NCBI GenBank assembly: GCA_017607445.1
Contig: JAEVHH010000004.1
Coordinates: forward strand, 5,890,001-5,954,000
Origin: Histoplasma ohiense
Taxonomy: Eukaryota > Ascomycota > Eurotiomycetes > Onygenales > Ajellomycetaceae
DNA length: 64,000 nt
Direction of reading: 5' to 3'
The position numbers and the translations under genes were made by a program. The stretch's first letter is position 1. Every line of letters begins with the position of its first letter. Of the stretch, positions 36,694-47,079 are shown in pieces. Below the pieces are notes generated by a model, which was given only the letters and a program-made list of their open reading frames with translations, was not told where the DNA came from and did not search any database.

Positions 36694-37114
36694 TAGGTTG
36701 AGATCGGGTTAGAGTTACGGATCGATCTAGAGCTAGCTAGTTGGCATCTAGTTAAATTACGTCACCAGTGTGCTTTGCCCAGGCGGAGGAAGAATTAACT
36801 ACTGAGCTTTCAAGAAATATGAGATGAATAGCGCCTGCTTTGTTTTTGTCCTCTATTCTCGCCTTGTCTGCAAGCATTCAAACAGCTGCTTCTCTGGGTC
36901 TATCCCACCAGCTACGCAACAAGAACTCAGGATATAACAGAATGTTTTAGCACATCGTATAAATGCTTCTATTGTCCCAAAATAGTAGTTTTGATATTAA
37001 ACCTCAGGTCAGAAGGGGGATATTGAATTTATATAGAAAACGGAAGAGATGTGATATCTCTCAGAGAAAACGGAAAGGGAAGTTCCAATGAACAGCCAAC
37101 AAGGAATTCCGGTT
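36694..37114. other. 3' flank of PMI gene
   Basis: No gene or repeat is seen between the foldback element and the PMI stop. Confidence 0.5.
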
Positions 37115-38763
37115 TCACAAGCGCCCATTAACAACATCCTCAGAACGGTCGAGTTCGCAGAACGCCTTGAAAGTAGTGAACGGCTGATCATCTCCCTCTG
37201 CCACGGTGCTCTCTAGGACACACTCAGCGTTTGCCCCAATAAAATACACGTAACCCTCCTTGACTTCTTCTGTTTTGGCAGGCCCTACGCTTATCTTTCC
37301 CTGGCCATTTGTGCAGATGAGAATACTGGGGCCATTGATGGCTTCAAAGGTCGCCTTAGCACCGCCGCGCTTCAGCTCTGTCCTTACGACAGCGAACTCG
37401 TCGATGGGCGGGTTATAGAGCATGGATGTCGAATTGCTTGAATATGCAACTGTGTTCATTGTCATATAGGGGTATTCCGTGGGTTCCATCTTCTGTTCTT
37501 CGATAGGCGCGTAGTTGTAGGTGAGCATGTTCGCTAGGGTGGAAACATCTTTGAATTTGGGTGTAAATCCAGCTCGAACGACGTTGTCAGACGAGGCCAT
37601 GCACTCTATGATGTCTCCGGAGATGTATGCATGGATATCATCTGCCTTGAGGAACATCGCTTCACCTGGGGACAATTTGACGAAATTAAGGAAGAAAAAT
37701 ACGAACAGCCCAATGTCGTTGGGGAACTGGCCATTTAAGCGTGTTGCTACCGCCGCCAACTCCTCTGGGTTGGAAGGATTGGTTGAAGGTGTCGATTCTG
37801 AAATGGCAAATGTGGTTGGAGAGTCTTTGGCAATCGAAATAAGTTTCGCTGCAGCAGTAGATATGGACTCTGGTGTAGATGTCATTAACTTTGTAAACAA
37901 AGTCTTTAAAGCAACTTTGTTCCTTTCCGTGATAATAGGATCTGCGGATACTTCTTTCCCACGCACTGCATTTTCGAATCTCTCAGCAGCTTCCGGTCCT
38001 ACAAGCTCTCGTAGGGGCTCTAAGACACGAAGGAAATGGACAATTTCGGCCAAGGGCCGGAAGCCACAGAGGCCCTCAAAGGGGGTGATAGCAATTGTCA
38101 TCTCCGGCTTATGATTATCATCTGGAGGAGATATTAATCGATATTTAGGGTTTATATTTGTCAATGAGTTACTAACCAGGGTAGTTCCGTGGATCCTTCT
38201 CGTGAAGTGTCGCTGCCAGTTTTTTGTTCGGGTGTGCTTGAATTGAGAGCGCTTTCCGGATAGAAAGAACCTTGAAGAGGAAAGGCAATTTCCCTCCATA
38301 TCGCCTAGTGATTTCTTGCGACATCAATTCTTGGTTGTCTTGCACCAGGTCCAGCAATGTCCGTTGAGTTTCGAAATCTTTGGAAGGCAGTGAGGGATGG
38401 GTGCCCATCCAAAGCTAGCGAGGTAAAAATAACTATTAGTGTCCGACAAAGCAGGATCCAAACTATTCAATCGGAATCAAAGTACCTCTGCATACGGCCT
38501 CTCATCCTGGATAGAAAGGTTGCTTGAAGGTGTCGCTGCAGCGTACCTTGCCGCAGCAGATTCCTGGCCGATCTTGCCTAGATGACATCCGCAACATGAG
38601 TGACAGGATTGAATATAGAGAGGTTATAAAAATGAATATATACCCCAATCATAACTATTAACACCTATTTAATAGCAAGCAATGTCAGCAGCAGACAATG
38701 GCTGGAGTCCGCAAGCTCAAAATGAAACTTACCACACTGCAGCCTGAAGAGGGGCACCTGCAT
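37115..38763 (-). CDS. PMI40: Mannose-6-phosphate isomerase (type I PMI)
   Basis: Five exons, 38763-38733, 38664-38644, 38577-38486, 38414-38177 and 38121-37115, give 462 residues. The protein starts MQVPLFRLQCG. The 21-base second exon supplies VNSYDW, giving QCGVNSYDWGKIGQESAAAR, the conserved N-terminus of the family. Zinc-site segments are SIQAHPNKKLA (Gln, His) and DDNHKPEM (Glu), with LKADDIHAYISGDIIECMAS further on. The enzyme interconverts fructose-6-phosphate and mannose-6-phosphate in the cytosol. That makes it the entry point to GDP-mannose for protein glycosylation, GPI anchors and wall mannan. Length is normal. The gene is divergent from sgf29. Without the microexon the protein would skip a conserved loop, so I consider it required. 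The fourth intron is short (55 bases). Confidence 0.96.
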
Positions 38764-39495
38764 ATTGAAGGAGGAGAGTGGAAGAGTTCAGGAAAGGTCA
38801 ACTGCCGCTCAATTGATTATAGAAAATTAGCAGGAACAAGGCATCAAGGTAACAGTGCCGTTTTGCGTTTTTATTCTCTGTATCTTCAACTAACACAATT
38901 GCTCTTCAGTCCACTCCTTCAATCAATGCGAAGTGACGTGGGCGTGAAGGGGATTCCCTAGCTTAGCTAATCCCCAGCTTACCTGACTCCGCTCTCGTGA
39001 CTGGAGCAAGCCCTAAGGCTAGACCTTGTTACAATGCCCAATCAAAGCCGCCGGCTGCCGAATAGGGCTAATGATGACGTCCATGTACCGGCCCTCGTTT
39101 TCTCCGCGAGAAAAGCTACTCCTGCGATCCCAGCATCTTTGATTTCTTCGGCAACACTTCAGATACATACCCCAGACTGTGGAGGATCGGATAGCAAGAG
39201 TGGTGAGCTCAATCCAGAAGAGTGCGGTTGTGGGATTGCTACGAGCCCAAAACCATCCTTGCCCGCCTCCGTCGGTGCTACGGCATATACCCCCACACAT
39301 ACCCAGTCGGCAGTACGCACACGCAAACAAACAGAGGGCAATTTCGAGCTTCAGGTATTATCAGGTTCGGAGTGGGAAGCTGTTGATATTGCCAAAGCCA
39401 GGGAAGCTGAAGAAAAGCAGGCAAAAGCAAAGAGCAAGCAGGGCCCCAAGGCCCTCAGCAACTTTCAGTTGAATTCCGAACGTGAAGAGCGGAGA
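38764..39495. other. Divergent PMI/sgf29 promoter region with in-frame upstream ORF
   Basis: The PMI and sgf29 starts face away from each other across 732 bases. From 39034 the plus strand is open in the same frame as sgf29 for 154 codons with its own ATG, so the sgf29 start could lie further upstream than annotated. Confidence 0.5.
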
Positions 39496-40811
39496 ATGTC
39501 ACGAAACAGACCAAGGGGCCCTCCCACCCGGGACAGCGGTGCGGCTGCCAATGAGGAAATTGAAATGTGGAATCGAATACGTCAAGATATATTCAAGGCT
39601 GCTGAGAAAAATGAGAAACAAAAAGTCCCAGGGCTCCAACTCGCTGCACTAAAGGAGAAAATTACAAAAGCCAGCCGAAGTGAGTGCACAATTTACATTT
39701 ATTTTCCTTCCCCATGTAATCCTCCTCTACTTCTTCAACTTTTGTTTTTATATTGTATCAGTGGTCTATGTTAGAATACTTGCTGTTGTCAATCGGTCAT
39801 GATTATCCCCTTGGAACTTGGCTGTTCCATCTCTATCACAGTTTTTTCCCCTGTATCCTTCTGTAATCTTAAAGTCCACTTGCTAGTTTCAGATCGCGTG
39901 GACAAATTTCACTCTTTTTTGGGGGGAGGCCGCGGGACGGGGGGCGAACTATCTGCTAATGACTGGGTCTCAGAAGCCACACCATCTGAGCTTGAACAAA
40001 TGGAAAACTACGAGCGTATCATAAACAAGTACAGCGAAGAGGAACGTGCTATCTTACGTGATGAGCCAGCAGATGTCATTAAAAACCTCGAGATCCTAAT
40101 CGCCCTACGCTCAGCGTCCGAGGCTGACCCTCAGCCCCGCACCGGGCCCGCTGGCAAGCCACGGAAACGGAAGACAGAATCTGACACCCCAGCTTCCGAT
40201 TCTCCCACCACTTCGATGGCCGATAAGCTAAATCGGCTCAAAAGCAGCACCCATAGAAGCGCTAGCGTCTCAAGCAACCAAGCCCGTGAAGCGGTTTCTG
40301 TCAAGAGTGAGGATGGAGGTGAGGGCACCAAAGGTACCGCAGCAGAAAAAAGTGGACATCTATTCGTTGGGGCAGAAGTTGTTTTCAAACACAACAAGAA
40401 GCAACAGGGTGTGGAGGGTGAAGGCATACAATGTATCATCAAAAGCATAGCGGGGGAAGGTCATAAGAAACGGTAAGCCCTCGCAGCAGCTCCACCGGGT
40501 TTCATTTTTGTGTTGACAACAGCCCTAGTTACGATGTCCAAGATCCGGAACCTAGCGAAAACGGCGAGGAAGGTGCGGTCTATAAAACATCTGCAACTTC
40601 ACTAATTCCCATTCCCCAAGTCGGCGCTTCACTGCCTTCTTTCTCCGTTGGAAAACAAGTCCTCGCCAGGTATCCCGATACCACAACATTTTACCGTGCC
40701 GAGGTAATGGGCTCCAAGAAGGACGTATATCGATTGAAGTTTGAGGGAGAGGAGGACGACAAGGAGATGGATGTCGACCGCCGCTTTGTGCTCGACATTC
40801 CCGGAAAATAA
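39496..40811 (+). CDS. SGF29: SAGA complex subunit Sgf29 (tandem Tudor H3K4me reader)
   Basis: Exons 39496-39679, 39893-40472 and 40523-40811 give 350 residues from the chosen ATG (MSRNRPRGPPTRDSG). The N-terminal half is helical and charged (IEMWNRIRQDIFKAAEKNEK, NYERIINKYSEEERAILRDE). The middle is basic and Ser-rich. The C-terminal 135 residues are the SGF29 tandem Tudor domain (GHLFVGAEVVF, PSYDVQDPEP, SLIPIPQ, VGKQVLARYPDTTTFYRAEV, YRLKFEGEEDD). In SAGA this domain binds di- and trimethylated H3 Lys4 and helps Gcn5 acetylate nearby histones in the nucleus. I placed the start where family N-termini usually begin. However, the frame is open back to an ATG at 39034, which would add 154 residues. 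The first intron (213 bases) is long for this locus. Confidence 0.9.
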
Positions 40812-41432
40812 TAAGGCTGGCCTTATTATTTAACAACACGGCCTCTTCAGAGTCGGTACTTCTATGTACTGTCCATGGGCGTGCACGTACGGTTAACTTG
40901 TGTAGCAGCACTTATTCGTTTGTGTTTCATATATCTGGTTTTGTTTCTGGTGTGGTTGCGATCTCATTCTAGGATTGGTACACCTAGTGGTGTTGGATAC
41001 AGGAGGTGGGATTGGGTTTTTGATATGGGTCCAAGTGCTATTGGGACTGGAGCATCGGCTTGCATGTCTTTTTTTATTTCTATTGAATTTTGTATACGGT
41101 GGTATCCTGTTTATGTTTCCTATGAAGAAGGACTAGTAATATCAGGACCACACAATTTAGCTTTCAAATTTTGCGAATTGGGGTCGGCTTGAATACCGTC
41201 TAGGAATTCCTAACAGCACCGTTCTCATCCTGGAACCTAACTTCACCATCAGGAGCGTATGTATGGCTGACTCAGCCGGACCGAGGCTCCGTCATGACTG
41301 ACAAATTCGAAATATTGGTATTGACATAAAGGCTTTCCAAGATTAATCTCCTCTCCATTGTTGTATTGGGTGTGCTAATGCCATAGTGTTACCCTATAAC
41401 TTCCAACTGTTGCACTGAATGTAATTTCCAAG
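40812..41432. other. Intergenic between sgf29 and RIB1
   Basis: This holds the T/G-rich 3' flank of sgf29 and the promoter of RIB1. No other feature is recognised. Confidence 0.5.
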
Positions 41433-42826
41433 ATGTCAGACTTTCCCTCTCATGCCTCCCCATGCCTCTCCCCGCGGCCCCTCCGTCCAAATAAGCCGAC
41501 GGCCACCAAATACTCACTTCCCGAAGCCCTAAACAATGCGCGTACGTCCTCTCCCTCTTCACCGACCCGCGATCGATCGCTCAGCGACGGCAGCACCCAA
41601 AGTACGCACGACTACCTCGAAATTCCCAGTCAAACGACTCCTACGATACCACACTCCCTTATTTCACCCGCTTTCACCCCTCCAGCTACCCCTTACAGCC
41701 TCACAAATGCTTACCTGCCGACTAAATTGTCGTCATCGACGACAGAGTATAGAGATCGCATGATCAATACGAAGCCACCCAAATTGCTACCACGCCTACC
41801 AAAGGTTGAATGTATCGTTCGTGCGCGTATCCCGACAACGGGGGGTGCGGAAATGTTTCTGCATCTCTATCACAATGATGCGGATAATAAGGAACACTTG
41901 GCAATCGTGTTTGGAAGCTCGATTCAGAGCCGGAGTTTGAATAGGGTGCGACCCGGGGAGACGGAGATGGATCGCATGATTCGTGGGGCGTATGTGGGGA
42001 GATTGTATCCGGGGAGGCAGAATAGCAGGTTTGATGGAGGAATGGTTGACAGAAAAAGCTCGTATGGCTCTCAGGGAGCTGCGCAGAAGGAGTCTTCAAC
42101 GGGTGGCGTGGATTCCCTGGGGCAGGTGGTGGATGGGCCAGTGAAGAAGAATGAAATGGCAGATCAGAGCAAGCAGATACCGGCACAAGCTCCTCTCGTC
42201 AGAATACACTCAGAATGCTACACAGGCGAAACCGCGTGGTCGGCACGGTGTGATTGTGGAGAGCAATTGGACGAAGCAGCAAGATTAATGTCGGAGGCCA
42301 CTTCATCCCATGCGCAGAGCGCCGGTGCCGTGATTATATACCTACGCCAGGAGGGCCGTGGCATTGGCCTGAGCGAGAAGCTGAAGGCATACAATTTGCA
42401 AGATCTGGGGAATGACACCGTTGAGGCCAATCTTATACTCCGACACCCTGCGGATGCTCGCAGCTATGGTTTGGCAACCGCGATGCTTGTGGATCTCGGG
42501 CTGGGAGCTGACTCCCAGAACAATAATGGGATTCGTTTATTAACGAATAACCCGGATAAAGTCATTGCTGTTGAAGGTCCCAATCGTGAAGTCATTGTGA
42601 AGGAGAGAGTTCCCATGATCCCGCTGGCATGGCGATCAGGCGGACAGAAAGGCATCCGGAGTTCGGAAATTGAGGAGTATCTGAGGACTAAAGTGAGTGG
42701 TTTCATGTCTTACTGTGTACAGCGTTTCCTTTCCTATTTCTCTTGTAGCTTTTCATCCTTTTCTGTTTCATAACTAATAATCATCTCTACATTCAGATCG
42801 GGAAAATGGGACATATGCTCGAGTAG
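41433..42826 (+). CDS. RIB1: GTP cyclohydrolase II
   Basis: Two exons, 41433-42692 and a terminal 30-base exon 42797-42826, give 429 residues. The first 110 residues are Ser/Pro/Thr-rich and not part of the catalytic fold. The catalytic part contains the zinc ligands in ECYTGETAWSARCDCGEQL (first Cys near residue 262), the GTP-binding IIYLRQEGRGIGLSEKLKAY, the LQDLGNDTVEANL helix and IRLLTNNPDKV. The last exon completes the protein with IGKMGHMLE, a tail typical of the family, which supports the splice. The enzyme opens the imidazole ring of GTP, releasing formate and pyrophosphate, as the first step of riboflavin synthesis in the cytosol. There is no fused DHBP synthase, as usual in fungi. 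Confidence 0.96.
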
Positions 42827-43680
42827 CCCTTTCATACCCATTTGGAATCGAGTATCTCTATTGCAGTTCTTGAGAGTTCTATAGCGGTATGAATATCCTT
42901 ATGCTCATCTCTTTGCTCCATTGTTATATGGATGTTTGCATCAGGCAGTGTTATAGCCCGATTTTTGTTGAATGATCACTCCCTTTCCGCATTATGGACA
43001 CAAATACGATATATATGATACCGCTATATCCGCTTGCATCGATGATTTTTGTTTCCTTGCCTCCTTTTTTTTTTTTTTTTTTTTGGTTGGTTGGATTCGC
43101 GATATACCTACCATCACGTTTCAAGCGCATTTCAACTTTCCACTTCACTGTATATCCATGTGCCTTGACGTTTTCCCAACTTCTAGCATATAGATATGGA
43201 TTTAGTAGCAATAAATGAGTTCTCCGATACGCGTAATGTATACATCTAGTAGTGCCACACATCATCGGTATGTTTCATTTCATACACACTTTTTTTAAGC
43301 TCGATCTTCCTCCCTCACTGAGCCGTTTTTACAATGTTTCTGAGAATACCAGCATTTGTCTGGTGTCTGGTGTCTGTATTCCAAAGTGCATTGTGGAGAC
43401 TACAAGTGGTCAAAAATGGACTTTGATTTAAACAATCACTTATTGTTCGGCTACTATATGAAATATCTGGTGCAGGCCTATATTTGACCTAGTATCCACA
43501 CATCTCTTCATTATATCACCCTTTCAAGATATTGTAGAAGGCCTCCGGAAGACTACTCTAAGAAAAGACATCTCGTATCAATTTCAAAATTTAAAATGCG
43601 ACATCAAAACACATCTTGACAGCGGTCCGCTCCAAGTTCTCAAGCCTCCCGAACACGCTTCTCTAACTGATCCCAAAACC
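42827..43680. other. Convergent intergenic region
   Basis: Two genes end toward each other here. A 20-base T run is at 43065-43084. No gene is seen. Confidence 0.5.
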
Positions 43681-44829
43681 TCAGACTTGCGGCTTCCTCC
43701 CCCTCACAAAAAGCAATTTCGTATTGGGATCCTTCACAATTGGTAACTCCAACTTCCAGTCAGACAGGATGATATCTACATCAATTAGCCCAGCATGGGC
43801 AAACATACTCTTCATTCGCTCAAGTGAGAAAGTCGGGTGGTCGTGAGAAATAGTGTCCCCTGCGGATTGAGGCGAGCTTGAAGTGGTAGCAGCATCGGTA
43901 TGATCGTGACTGTGGCCGTGGCTGCTATCATGGCAGCTATGATGATGATGGTGATTACAGCCCTTCCTTTCCCCGCATTTCGGCTCCGAAGGCTCCTCTG
44001 GCTGTAGGAAATCTATGGCCAATAGCACGCCATCGTTCTTCAACCTCTTTACCAAATTCACAATCGCGGCCTCCGGGTTTTCCATGTGATGTAGCGCTAG
44101 GGCTACCCCTGCGAAATCGAAGTTGAAGAACTCCTCCCGAGATAGATTGGCTGTCGGAACATCTTCTGGTTTGGAGAATTCTTGGGTAGACCCGGACGAG
44201 AGGTCCCCCTTGACCGCGTACATTTTCTCCTGAGAAAGACCTAGATGCACGGCAGTCTCGTTGTACTTCTTGACCATGCCGGGAGCAATGTCGATACCGA
44301 CATATTTGGTAAAAAAAGGCTGGTAAATCTTTGGAATGGTAAGTTTTGGAATGGTAAGTTTTTGGTACATCTTGGTACATCTTTTCGGATCAGGGAAAGC
44401 GTGGCACTGCATATAAAAACATCCACTAGGTATATGCATCATAAATCGAAAGCTAAGCCAAAACTTACTTTTGTCAAAAATCCATCTCCGCAAGCATAAT
44501 CCAGCATTTTCCTCTCTGCAACTTTAGTGCTTTGTGCATGATCATTGCCAATGCCCAACCAATCAATGTTCTTCTCTAAATATGCGCGCAGCTTCGCGTG
44601 GAAGTCTAGGACCCATGGTTCCTTGAAGATGTATTCGGCAGAGTTACTAGATTGGGGTGGTTTGGAATAAGTTCTCTAAGCGTTCGGCGGCTGATGAGTT
44701 GATGGGGGAGTGGGTGGTGAGTTTTTTGGGCTATATGTTCTGATCCTACCTAAAGAACTTTTCGTTGGCAGCAGCCAATGTCCCTGGAGTTCTCGCAACG
44801 GTTGGGGATGGTGAATGATCAGATGGCAT
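43681..44829 (-). CDS. Class I SAM-dependent methyltransferase with His-rich insert
   Basis: Exons 44829-44750, 44673-44469 and 44328-43681 give 310 residues. Motif I is LDYACGDG (residues 85-92), followed by YVGIDIAPGMVKKYN (motif II/Asp), YAVKGDLSS and FAGVALALHHMENPEAAI. This is the order of UbiE/COQ5-like small-molecule methyltransferases in fungi. Between the core strand LAIDFLQPEEP and the C-terminal SLERMKSMFAHAGL lies a His-rich insert (CNHHHHHSCHDSSHGHSHDH) likely to bind metal ions. The substrate is unknown. The acceptor before exon 3 (CCAAAG) was chosen because it gives the spacing between motif I and GID expected for the family. Other AG sites upstream in the same frame would add residues without a stop. 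A 29-base palindrome lies about 100 bases upstream of the start. Confidence 0.82.
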
Positions 44830-47079
44830 GGTTGGAAACAGAAGTTCTTGGGCGGAGAGGCTTGTGAAGCGATAGATATGGGAGTGGTTGAAATGATGGA
44901 AAGCAAGGGACCAACAAAGTTGTGCTAGCATATATGTATATGTACTGTACATATACATATGAGTTTCATGGAAGCTAGAGATATAAGCAATGATTTCTCT
45001 GATAAAATAATATTTTGAGAAGGGGGAAAGTCAGTCCTATTTAAGTGTTTCGAAGGGAAGCTCTATGCAGTTCGAGCTTGCGAGGCACGCCGGTTGACAA
45101 ACGAGATGACCAACGACAAAACGGCTTTCGTCCTATTTCAGTAGTTAGTCCTAATTCCTCTCACCTACGCCGTATACGTGCCTATTTCCTTCTCTTAAGG
45201 TTCCCATACCTTTAACAATACTACGTATATCGGATTCTCTGGCTTCTTTTCTTAGAAAGCTGGAGTAGATATTCATCAAGGTCGATGTTGGCCAATAAGA
45301 ACCAAGCCAAAACGCCACTCGGGGACTTTTTAGGGGGTTATCAAAATATGTTTCCGACACTAGTACCAGATCTAGCTAGATTCATATCTTCCAGATATCT
45401 CTCCTGCGCTCGATGATTCAAACAAGTTATGGATCGCATTGCGTGTACTGGTGTAGTTCTAGAAGGTCCGTATTTGTAAGCTTCCGCATAGCTCTGGCTA
45501 TTCATTGCCAGTAGTTGTGTTTCGAAGGGTCAGAAACACGAGAGAATAAATCTTGTCTGTTAGGAAATGCAGCCTATCCGCGTGGATTTCGGACGTGAAT
45601 ATTTGATTGTGCATGCGTTTCGAAATCTTGTCAGGTCTCAAGGCTCCGTACCCAGGGCGACGAGAGTTTAGGTTTTAACTCTCCTAAGCAGTACAGGACA
45701 AATCAAATTAACATTGGCATGTATGCTTGTGGTTTCGCAGGAAGATACCGTTGCTCAAGGTGAAGAATTATGAAAAACAACAATGAGTGAATTTCTATGA
45801 TTTCGAGGCCATCGTGAAGAGTTGGGATATGAGAATTGAAGATTGGAGCCTTGAGTTTAGGAGTGTATTTATACCAGCCAGTTCGGTTTGATAGGCGGAA
45901 TACCAGACGTAAAATGGTCGACAACGTCTTCTATAGGTCCGAGCTGTTTCCAGATGGACAACACATGTACTGTAGGTATACGTCTTGAAATAAACCTTCC
46001 GACAATCGATATAATGTGTTGAGAATCACGAGGTCTGCTAATGAATGTTCTTTTATGCTATGCAAATCAGCTGGGGGAAATGCAGTGTGCCATAGGGAAT
46101 TAATAGCCCATGGCAGCTAATCGATGCTCAGACTGATTGGGAAGCTTGCATCTAGCTGTCGGGCTAGATAACGTTCGAGATATTGGGAGATTGAGTTTCT
46201 TCTAAACTGATTTCTAGAGCACCCTGGGTAGCACAGCTGGAGCGAAGTCAGCAAATGTAAGCGCTGCATCCTCTCAAGCGGGACGAGTAGCTTTGAGAGT
46301 TTGTCCTTTCTTTTGAGAAACTCCAGTGAAGACGTAATATTTTCGGCACGGGAGTGCATCCAGCTTTTGCTCAAATCAGATCGCGCACCTTTCGATATTG
46401 GGGTACTTGACTGTAATTAATCTTCCAGTTACCTATCTTATCAACCTGACGATCCGAGGCAGTGTTTGGGGAAAAGAAACGCGTTAATCAGGAGCTGACT
46501 TAACTCACTCGTTCGAGAGAGACTACTGAGACAGAGTTCGAGTGTTGAGCCGAAATCGGGAATAATGGCGATGCTCCAGGGAGTCCCAGAATTGCACTTA
46601 CCTACTAGTAGAGCCCCCTAGTTATCTAGAACCCCAACCAGACTTCTACCAACAGGAAGTTTTGAATTGTAGCGTCCGATTCTGAATGTTGTTCGATCGC
46701 CCCGCTGTGGCGCTGTGGACAAGCAGTGCCGAGAAACTACCGCGGCTCGACGTTCATCGGCCTCAAGAGGCGGCGCAAGCTCTATTGATCGTTCAGCTGG
46801 CTGGCCTCAATTTGCCTGCAGACTGCCCGGGGCTCTACCAGCTGTTTTGTGACAGGAAGGAAGAGCTTGACTTTCTTATTCACTGTTTGTGTGTACGGGT
46901 TTATGTACTTCAGTCCCTGAATCGAGCCCCTCTACCCCCTGCACGCCGGGATTTTCAGTAAATATCGCATCCACAGAGCAAAGAATATATTTCCTTGCAC
47001 CACCGGGATAAACCCCCTGCAAACTGCTTGGAATGGTTCATATCTCTCACAGGGCTAGCTCGCATTCCGTCGATGAGGC
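44830..47079. other. Intergenic, methyltransferase and bZIP promoters
   Basis: This is a divergent region of 2.2 kb. It contains the palindrome at 44932-44960 and a candidate upstream frame at 46686-46961 (91 codons, ATG start) just before the bZIP gene. No other coding signal was seen. Confidence 0.5.
44932..44960. promoter_or_regulatory. Near-perfect palindrome upstream of methyltransferase
   Basis: Two 14-base arms (ATATGTATATGTAC and its exact reverse complement) flank a single T. The centre reads GTACTGTAC. It lies 103-131 bases upstream of the methyltransferase ATG, a position suited to a homodimeric factor. It is also AT-rich enough to be a simple-sequence accident. Confidence 0.4.
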
